The notes beneath the pieces were generated by a model. That model was not told the origin of the DNA. It did not search any database and saw only the letters and a program-made list of their open reading frames with translations. A program made the translations under genes and the position numbers. A stretch of 64,000 bases of DNA from Podocnemis expansa. Its lineage: Eukaryota > Chordata > Testudines > Podocnemididae. The DNA lies in NCBI GenBank assembly GCA_007922195.1, contig ML681995.1:13633879-13697878 (forward strand), read 5' to 3'. Shown piece after piece: positions 56,516 to 64,000 of this stretch. Each line of letters opens with the position of its first letter. Position 1 is the first letter of the stretch.

Positions 56516-58123
56516 TGTGTCCATTGCTTATTAAGTTAATTTGATGGCTGCCTCTCCCGGGCCATCACCTAGGTATGCGAAGAATGTTAAGGGGAGCAGA
56601 TGGCCCCTTCAAACTAGATGGCCCCCTTAAACTGAACTAGATGGCTGTTGACACCCCTTTGATCTCTGCAGGGCTTGGCGTAGCTGGGCACTGCCTAACT
56701 GTGAGATCTTTGAAATAGTGGAGATATGAGTCATGATCACCTTAGTTCCCCGCCTTCCCTGTAATCAGGGAACTAGCAGGAACAAACAGTTAAAAACTCA
56801 AAGTTAGTGGTGATCAGACATCCCACCTGGCCTGATCACCCAGACGCTGACCTCCTCCACTCACGAGTTCTCCCCTGAGTGTACCACGATTGAAACTGCC
56901 AGCTGAGTAATGAGTCTCTCTCTCTCCTGCTTGTAATGCTGCTGCTGTTGCTGGGATTGGTAAGAGCCTGCTCTTGCAGCTTTCCTTAATAAAGATACCT
57001 CATTCTTTGCTGCTGCTTGGCCATCGCTCTCTTTCAGCCTCACTGAGCCCATGCTCCTAAGAGCAGGCTTGTTTGGTTTTTGCCTTCCCCCTTCTCTTTT
57101 CTTAGGTTACTACCTCTCTTTCTGCTGCTTAAAAAAGAGTTCCCGGGTCTTCAACTGTTTGCCATTGCCTTATATTGGTTGCTGTAACTTTCTCCTCTAA
57201 TTGTCTTAAAAGTACTAGTGTAAGTTGCAACATTGTCTAGTGTAATTTGTAAGCCTTAGAAGGGTTAAGCTAGTATGTAAGATTGTATCGTTTAGTTGTT
57301 GCCTTTAGAATTGTTTTACCAGGCCATTTTTACTTTTTCCCTCTGTGATTCCCCTTGGTTTAATAAACTGTTTCCTTAAACTTTCCTTGTCCTCTCTTGC
57401 CTTCCCAGCAGCTTCCTCCCACCTCTGCAGCTTTCCCGCGGCTTTCTCTCTCTCGCCCTCTGCTGCTTCCCAGCGGCTTCCTCTCACCTCCACCGCTTCT
57501 TGTGGCATTCTCTCACCTCTGCCGCTTTCTCAGCGGCTTCCTCTCACCTCTGCTGCTTCCCGCGTCTTTCTTCCTCTCACCTCCGCCGCTTTCCCACTGC
57601 TTTCTCTCTCTCGCCCTCCCGTTGCTTCCCGCGGTGTTCTCTCACGTCCCCGCTGCTTCCCCGCAGCTTCCTCTCACCCCCGCCACTTCCCACACAGCCA
57701 CCTGCTGCCCCCATCACCCCCTCCTTCCAGTCTTCACGTTCTCGCAGCCCCCTTCTGCTTCCCCTGTGCCCACCTCAAAACTCCTGCTTCCCACGTTGAC
57801 CTCGCTTTCTTCCGCCACTGCGGCACACAAAGTTGCATGATACCCCCCCTTTTTCTTATATGGTGTTGGAACATCTTTTAAGTTACTGTGAGTTAGTTAA
57901 GTTAGCCGAGAACCCGCATTGCCTCCCAACTTGTTGCACCCCACAAAGTTGATCACTCCACAAAATCCCCATTGCAGAGACACTGTGACAAACTTCGTAC
58001 ACACACACCACACATACCCCACAGCTCACTTTCCTTCCATACCTTCCATACCCATTTTCAATAAAGATTACCCCGTACCCCACTGGTGCAGTAATTGCCC
58101 CCCAAGGTCCCCAAATTTTTGAA
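56516..58123. mobile_element. LTR-like insertion in CR1 copy B
   Basis: The 1608-bp insertion begins TGTGTCCATTGC. The flanks CTTGAT (56510-56515) and CTTGCT (58124-58129) agree at five of six bases, suggesting a 6-bp TSD (4 bp, CTTG, if stricter). The right end, …TTTTTGAA, is not the expected CA, so the boundary is imperfect. It contains three AATAAA signals (56988, 57362, 58060), a polypyrimidine-rich region and no coding domain. A long solo LTR of an endogenous retrovirus, or a non-autonomous LTR element, fits best. Orientation by the AATAAA signals would be plus. Confidence 0.55.
57400..57700 (+). repeat. C/T-rich minisatellite inside the LTR-like insertion
   Basis: Roughly ten diverged copies of a unit of about 30 bp, GCGGCTTCCTCTCACCTC + TGCCGCTTCCC-like, in tandem. 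The strand asymmetry removes stop codons in all three plus frames, which produces proline/serine-rich open frames (up to 178 codons) that I consider artefacts. Confidence 0.8.
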
Positions 58124-58480
58124 CTTGCTGGCAGGGTCAGATTGGAAAGGCTGAGGCAGAGACCGTTGCATTATGGAAACAAATGTGTAGTTACACAGAT
58201 GGTGTCATAGAGAGGGCTTTGGATTTTTTGCTGAAGGGATATTTTTCCAAGAAGACGGACTGCTAAGGAGAGATGAAATTCATCTAACAAAGAGAGGGAA
58301 AAGCATCTTTGCAGGCCAGCTGACTAACCTAGTCAGGAGGGCTTGAAAGTAGGTTTGCTGGAGGATGGAGTCCTAATCTCTGAGATTAGTGAGGAAGGAG
58401 GACACCAGGAGAAAACAAAAGGAGGAAGGTGTAACATGGGAAGCAAACAGCAGGGCAAGTAGAGCAATCGGTCTAATATC

Positions 58481-61239
58481 ATAGGTGCCTGTACACAAAC
58501 GCAAGGAGCCTGGGAAACAAGCAGGAGGAATTGGAAGTCCTGGCACAGTCAAGGAACTATGATGTAATTGGAATAAAAGAGACATGGTGGGATAGCTTTA
58601 ATAACTGGAGCACTGCCATACATGGGTGTAAATTGTTCAGGAAGGACAAGCAGGGAGAACAGGTGGAGGAGTAGCACTATACATAAAACAGTCATATGAC
58701 TGCTCAGAACTCCACTATGAAACTAGAGCCAAGTCAGTTGAAAGTCTCTGGGTTAAGTTTAGAGCAGAGTGCAACAAGGGTCATGTCATGGCAGATGTCT
58801 GCTGTAGATCACCAGATCAGAAGGAGGAGGTGGATGAGGCTTTCTATGGACAACTGGCAGAAGTTTTCAGATCACAGGCTTTGGTTCTCATGGGGGACTT
58901 CAATTACCCTGGTATCTGCTGGGAGGGCAATATAGCAGTGCACAAACAATCTAGGAAGTTTTTGGAGAGCATTGAGGACAACTTCCTGATACAAATGCTG
59001 GAGGAACCAGCTAGGGGTCTTGCTCTTCTTGACCTGCTGCTCACAAACAGAGAAGACTTGGTAGGGGAAATGGAAGTGAAGAGCAGCCTGGGCAGCGGTG
59101 ACCATGAGAGGGAAGAGTTCAGGATCCTCACCAAAGGAAGAGCGGAAAGAAGCGAAACAGAAACCCTGGACTTCAGAAAAGGAGATTTTGGCTTTCTCAG
59201 GGAACCAATGGGCAGAATCTCCTGGAAGGCTAATCTGAAGGGGGAAGGGATTCCAAGAGAGCTTTCTGTATTTTAAGAAACCCTACTAAGGACACAGGAA
59301 GATACTGTTCTGATGTGCAGAAAGAATAGCAAATGTGGAAGGCGCCCAGCGTGGGGTTAGCAGAGAACTGTATGGTGAGCTGAAACACAGAAGGGAAGTT
59401 TACAAGAAGTGGAAGCTTGGACAGATGACGAGGGAGGAGTATAATGATATTGCTTAGGCCTGCAGGGATAAAATCAGGAAGGCCAAAGGACAATTGGAGT
59501 TAAAGCTAGCAAGAGATATGAAGGGCAACAGGAAGGGGTTCTACAAGTATGTCAGTAACAAGAAGAGTGTCAGGGATGGTGTAGATCCCTTAGTGAATGA
59601 GGCAGGCAACCTAGTGGGGGATGATGTGGAAAAGGCTGAAGTACTCAGTGCTTTTTTTACCTCAGTCTTCACAGGCAAGGTCAGCTCCCAGGCTACTGCA
59701 CTGGCCCACACAGAATGGGGAGAAGGGGAGCTGCCATCAGTGATGGAAGATCAGATTTGGGACTACTTAGAGAAGTTGGATGTACACAAGTCCTAGGGCC
59801 AGATGAACTGCATCTGAGGGTGCTGAGGGATTGGCTCATGTGATTGCAGAGTCACTGGCCATTATCTTTGAAAACTCGTGCTGATCAGAGGAAGTTCCAG
59901 ATAATTGGAAAAAGGCCAGTAGAGTACCTATCTTCAAGAAAGGACAAAAGGAGGATCCAGGGAACTGCAGACCAATCAGCCTCCCTTCAGTCCCTGGAAA
60001 AATCACAGAGCATCTCCTCAAAAAATCCATTCTGAAATACTTGGAGGAAAACAGGGTGATCAGGAACAGTCAGCATAGATTCACCAAGGGCAAATCATGC
60101 TTAACCAACCATATGCCTTCTGTGATGAGATGACTGGATATATGGATGTCCGCATAGCCATTGATGTGATATACTTTGACTTTAGCAAAGCTTTTCACAT
60201 GGTTTCTCACAATATTCTTGTCAGCAAGTTAAGAAATTATGGGTTTGATGAATGGACCATAAGGTGGATAGAAAGCTGGCTAGATCATTGGGCTCAGTGG
60301 GTAGTGGTCAGTGTCTCTATGTCTAGTTGGCAGCCAGTTAAGAGCGGAATCCCTGAGGGGTTGGTCCTGGGGCTGATTTTGTTCAACATCTTCATTAATG
60401 ATCTGGACAAGGTGATAGATTGAAAGCTCAGTAAATTCACGGATGACACCAGGCTGGGGGGAATGGTAGACACACTAAAGGGTAGGGATAGGATTTAGGG
60501 AGATCTAGACAAATTAGAGCATTGGGCCAAATTAAATCTCATGAGGTTCAACAAGGACAAGTGTAAAGTCCTGTGCTTAGGACAGAAAAATCCCATGTAC
60601 TGCTACAGGTGGGGGACTGACTAGCTAAGTAGCAGCTCATTAGAAGAGGGCCTGGGGGTTATGGTGGATGGGAAGCGGGATATGAGTCAACAGTGTGCCC
60701 TTGCTGCCAAAAAGGCCAATGGCATATTGGGTTGTGTCAGTAGGAGTGTTGCCAATAGTTTGCGGGATGTGATTATTCCCCTCTATTTGGCATTGGTGAG
60801 GCTGCATCTGGAATATTCTGTCCAGTTTTGGGCTCCCCATTACAGAAAGAATGTGGACAAATTAGAAAGAGTCCAACGGAGGACAGTGAAAATGATTAGG
60901 GTGCTGGGGCACATGACTTACGAGAAGAGGCTGAAGGAACTAGGCTTATTTAGTCTGCAGAAGGGAAGAGTGAGGAGGGGTTTGATATGTACATTCAACT
61001 GCTTGAAGGGGTGCTCCAAAAAGGACAGAGCTAGAGTATTCTCAGTGGTGACAGAGGACAGAACAAGGAGCAATGGTTTCAAGCTGCAGCTAGAGAGGTC
61101 TAGGTTGGATATTAGGAAAAACTTCCTCACTAGAAGGGTCATGAAACACTGGAATGGATTGTCTAGGGAGATGGTGGAATCTCCATCTTTTGAAACTTTT
61201 AACACCTGGTTGGAGCAAACCTTGGCTGGGATGATTTAG
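58481..61239 (+). pseudogene. CR1 copy B ORF2, endonuclease and reverse transcriptase remnants
   Basis: The N-terminus is present: YTNARSLGNKQEELEVLAQS, then IKETWWDS, so the endonuclease glutamate is kept. GDFNYPGICW follows near 58893. The SDH motif reads SGDHE, a serine-to-glycine change. Polymerase motif A is FDFSKAFHMVSH (the second aspartate is now His), motif B GIPEGLVLG, and a stop (60421) precedes motif C, which reads FTDD in place of FADD. The C-terminal domain (60661-61239, from [20 protein letters not shown] to LAGMI) is open. It is inactive. Confidence 0.93.
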
Positions 61240-61317
61240 TGAGAGTAGGCCTGCTTTTAGCAGTGTGTTGGACTAGATGACCTCATGAGGTCCCTTCCAG
61301 CTCTAATATTCTATGAT

Positions 61318-63236
61318 TTGACTTCCTTTTCCTAGGAGCCCTTGCTGAAGTTCTGACATTATTGTCAACACTTCCATCATTTCAGGCTTGGTGAGTTTCC
61401 TGCTATGGGAAGAAAAAAAAAAAACCTGTTTAAAAAAAGAAACTGCTAAGGCTTAAAAGCACTCCGTTAACAGAATCCAGCAGTGGAGTCCTCTGTTGAT
61501 GAGTCATTTCACATAAATAAGTGCCACCCTAATCAATGAGAAATAGGATAAGGGGAATTTGCAGACAGGAAAAAGTGCAAATGAAACTATTGTGAATATA
61601 AAGGGTTGGGCAGGAGGTGTGTAGCAGAAGTAATTGTTCATTGTTTCATGCTCTTTTGAGGACAAAGAGCAAAGCTCTAACAACTCAGAGGCATGCAGGC
61701 TTGTTTGTGGTAACACCTTATTTAATGATGAGCAGAGCATGACATTTTATCACATTTTTGACATACTGTAGAAATTGTTTTATTGACATCAGCAAAATCA
61801 GTCACTAGCTAAATGGGCTTTGTTAGTCTTAATATGAATCTTGCCATTAAACGTCTATTAAGTATTTATTGGCAATTTATTGATATTCTAGTCAAATTAA
61901 ATTCTCAGTTAATTAGTCACCAGTGGATTTGCTTTCCCAAGTTGCAGCAATATGTCTCAGAACCTTTTCAAGCTTCTTCCATTGGCATTCTTCCAAGATG
62001 TTTCCTAAGAACAAGCACTGAAGCTGATAGTTACAGCATATGGTGGTGATGTGTTTGTATGTTCATTAAATCAAGACACCAATGAAAGAAAAGTGTAAGG
62101 CTTTCTATCCTTTTTAAATGAAATTGTCAACCTAGATATCTATTGCCTTTGCTGAGATCCAGCCTGAAATGACTTGTAAGCAGTGCTCTGATATGATGAC
62201 AAATTAATTCACATCAGACTTTGATCACTACTTGAAAAGTTTTCAGACATCAATTTTCAGCAGTTGCATTTAGAAATGAGAATTCAGTTTGCAGTCTGTT
62301 TCAAAACAACAAAAGCAGAAGTGTCTCCATGTTATTGGTATGCAAACCTCTTAAAAATGCAAGGAATTTAGTGGAAGCTTTTCATATGTAAGAAAGAATT
62401 TTCAGCAGCAGTGTCTGTCCTACATATGGCTCATTGTACACAGAGCCCTTCATGTGGCCGTTCCTTGTGTGTATAAATGTGTGCACACAGAATACATCTG
62501 TCTTTCTTGCTTCCATGTAACACATCAAAAGCAAATGAAAACGGGAAGGAATCCTGCTTAAAATAGAATGAAATTGTATTAGTCAACCTAATAGTGAAGG
62601 TGCTTTTCGAAAGATAGTTCAATATATCTACTGTTTACCACGTCATTATACTCAGGCCCCAGGCTCAAAATGCATAATAATGCATATTAAAACACATGGA
62701 AGAGCTGAATCTCAAAGATAACCATACCTAATGCAGAGTATGACAGAACATCTGCTCTTTAATTAATCTTACGTAAAGACTGAAGCACTGCATTAAGATG
62801 CAGAGTGTTTGACAATTGTTTTTTTGTAGTTAACATGCTCCTGGCCTCCCTCATGTAATTGTTTCTGTTTTGTAACTCTCATAAAGCTCTGATAAACAAC
62901 AACAATCATCCAGAAATAAATATGGGGAAGGGAGAGAATATAATGGTTCAAGAACGCAAACCCAAAATGTTTCCGGCTAGCATTAGCATGATTAATTATG
63001 AGTTATGGATAGTAAGGCAGCTGAAATCCTTTAACAAGATGTTCAGAAGGGCTTGAGATTTTGGGACCATCGGTTTTTGGGCACTTAGTCTTTGCCACCA
63101 TTAGGTCCCTTGATTTTCAAAAAGTGCTGAGACTCCAGCTTCTGAAAATCAGAGCCCTTTATGATGACTCAAACTGGGCACCCCAAATCACCGCTCATTT
63201 CTGAAAGCTGTTTGCCATTTACTTTTCTCCTGGCAG
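61318..63236. other. intergenic; possible conserved noncoding block
   Basis: 62640-63050 carries words rich in homeodomain-type sites (ATAATGCATATTAAAAC, AGCATGATTAATTATGAG) and no recognised repeats. 63056-63200 looks like an old repeat containing paired TGAAAATCAGAG words. These are impressions from composition only. Confidence 0.3.
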
Positions 63237-63350
63237 AACATATCAGTTTCAGTGAAGATGAATACCCCAACGGGAAGACATGGCTAGAACTTGTATACTT
63301 TGATAAAATATTAAAATACATTTCAAATATGATCTACTTTTGGTTCACAG
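63237..63350 (+). other. possible 114-nt exon (weak)
   Basis: A strong acceptor-like tract (TTTACTTTTCTCCTGGCAG, ending 63236) is followed by 114 nt open in one frame, reading HISFSEDEYPNGKTWLELVY… , and then by CAG|GCAAGT, the usual form of a GC-AG donor. The length is a multiple of three. No family match is recognised and the next microsatellite begins at 63361. Confidence 0.2.
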
Positions 63351-63355
63351 GCAAG

Positions 63356-63398
63356 TAATTTTTCTGTTCTGTTCTGTTCTGTTCTGTTCTGTTCTGTT

Positions 63399-63466
<68 letters not shown>

Positions 63467-63480
63467 GAGAGTGTGTGTGT
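63356..63480 (+). repeat. compound microsatellite (TTCTG)n(GT)n(GA)n(GT)n
   Basis: TTCTG repeats about eight times (63361-63402), then GT (about 63401-63422), then a long GA run (to about 63470) and a second GT run. Minus-strand frames crossing it (LSLSLS, THTHT, NRTEQ) are artefacts. Confidence 0.97.
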
Positions 63481-63549
63481 TCTGGGCCTGGGTCCAGGGA
63501 TGGGCCTGAGTAGAGGCATTTAGGAAGTGAGACCAGCTGGGTAAGCGTA

Positions 63550-63853
63550 GGGTTACCATATACCAAAGCCTGGAAAGGAGGACAGGGAAGTACAAAAAGG
63601 AGGACATTGGAGGACACAGGGAGAAAATGTAGTATTAATGTCCTATTCTTCTGTTTTAGGGGGCCCTGGAACGCTTTCCCCTAAAAATAAGGCATTCCGT
63701 GGCATTCCGGCATACTTTAACCCCTATAAGTAAAATGCCAGCCAAAATCATGTATTTTAAAATGCCTGCCAGATCGAGGATGTGAAGGCAAAAAGGAAGA
63801 CATGAAGGTAAAAAGGAGGACGTGTCCTCCTTTTGCCTGACATCTGGTAACCC
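63550..63853. mobile_element. TA-flanked MITE with a second element segment inside
   Basis: The ends are GGGTTACCATATACC and, complemented, GGGTTACCAGATGTC; each is flanked by TA (63548-63549 and 63854-63855), as for Tc1/mariner insertions. Sub-terminal GGAGGAC words recur, and AAAAGGAGGACGTGTCCTCC near 63813 is itself a palindrome. The middle (about 63655-63728) resembles the right end of the hAT MITE at 21992-22518 (CCCCTAAAAATAAGG, GGCATTCCGGCATACTTTAACCCCT), so it may contain a nested fragment. Confidence 0.75.
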
Positions 63854-63855
63854 TA

Positions 63856-64000
63856 GGTAAGCATGGAAGAATGGATGGAATCATCTCCGTATCCATACGT
63901 GCTCCCTCTGATGGTAGTGCTGCTGGCAGTCTCATTTACAGAGAAGCAAGTAGCCTTTGCGCATAGGTGAGGTTGGGGCTAGGCGCAGTAGAAGAAAGGG
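63856..64000. other. intergenic, no recognised element
   Basis: Short tail of the window with no structure recognised. Confidence 0.4.

Larger units (their letters stand above)
56370..58350 (+). pseudogene. CR1 copy B ORF1 remnant, SGNH esterase, split
   Basis: Upstream of the insertion (56370-56515) the SGNH block III reads IHMGTSDA, so the usual Asn is Ser, and a frameshift precedes it. The segment then continues through RRIKEFEEQVVFSSIL. Downstream (58124-58350) the end of the domain is kept: GFGFFAEGIFF-like words, then RRDEIHLTKRGKSIFAGQL with the catalytic Asp and His. The ORF1 stop follows near 58347. Confidence 0.75.
56360..61317 (+). mobile_element. CR1 LINE copy B, decayed, split by an LTR-like insertion
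   Basis: A sense-strand CR1, 5' truncated within ORF1 and ending at about 61317 with the CR1 terminus GTTGGACTAGATGACCTC…ATATTCTATGA. ORF1 is interrupted at 56516-58123 by a 1.6-kb LTR-like sequence. Both ORFs carry stops and frameshifts. It is intermediate in decay between copy C (older) and copies A and Y. Confidence 0.93.

Noticed and set aside
57345..57881. Pro/Ser-rich open frames of 99-178 codons
   Set aside because: They arise from a C/T-rich minisatellite open in all three plus frames, inside an LTR-like insertion.
63323..63617. Minus-strand frames with LSLSLS, THTHT and NRTEQ repeats
   Set aside because: They are translations of the compound microsatellite.
1..64000. CRISPR arrays, operons, phage or bacterial genes
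   Set aside because: No spaced direct repeats and no dense gene layout; the content is vertebrate repeats.

Overview
The window looks like intergenic DNA from a sauropsid vertebrate, probably a turtle or crocodilian. I see no complete host protein-coding gene. The evidence is the repeat content: CR1 LINEs with an SGNH-esterase ORF1, an APE endonuclease plus reverse transcriptase ORF2 and the short ATTCTATGA-type 3' end; amniote MIR-like SINEs; RTE-like LINE relics; many palindromic MITEs; and an absence of mammalian L1 or Alu. Turtle versus crocodilian cannot be settled by eye.

Layout. 0-9 kb: AT-rich unique DNA with two palindromic MITEs (783-962 and about 4419-4600), a MIR, two CR1 3' relics, one of which carries a nested MITE (6679-7091), and an antisense RTE relic (7985-8415). 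9-21 kb: mostly unique sequence, a possible LTR or terminal-exon repeat (8935-9765), a hAT-type MITE (12066-12591), a miRNA-like hairpin (15117-15182), a fold-back MITE (16463-16730), a MIR and a larger repeat (18349-18795). 21-31 kb: an old antisense CR1 interrupted by a hAT MITE with a perfect 8-bp target-site duplication (TSD) at 21992-22518, microsatellites, a decayed RTE LINE (28150-29330), and about 2 kb of repeat-poor AT-rich DNA.

31.3-38.3 kb is the main structure. An antisense CR1 (copy A, 38340 down to 31666) is split between two adjacent codons of its reverse transcriptase by a younger, opposite-strand CR1 (copy Y, 32586-35340). Copy Y has an 880-codon open reading frame with endonuclease and reverse transcriptase motifs intact, but it lacks the N-terminus. 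Copy A has a broken ORF2 but an intact, 5'-truncated ORF1 with all SGNH esterase residues.

44.3-46.3 kb: three different hAT-type MITEs lie within 2 kb, each with a perfect 8-bp TSD. 50-56 kb: two more MITEs, a full MIR, a CR1 tail and a U6 snRNA pseudogene. 56.4-61.3 kb: a decayed sense CR1 (copy B) interrupted by a 1.6-kb LTR-like insertion containing a C/T-rich minisatellite. 63.3-63.9 kb: a compound microsatellite and a TA-flanked MITE.

Nothing here forms a cellular pathway. The biology is transposon stratigraphy: which element landed in which. It also includes a CR1 pair arranged as long inverted repeats. The regulatory and exon candidates (two possible exons, one hairpin, two possible conserved noncoding blocks) are inferences.
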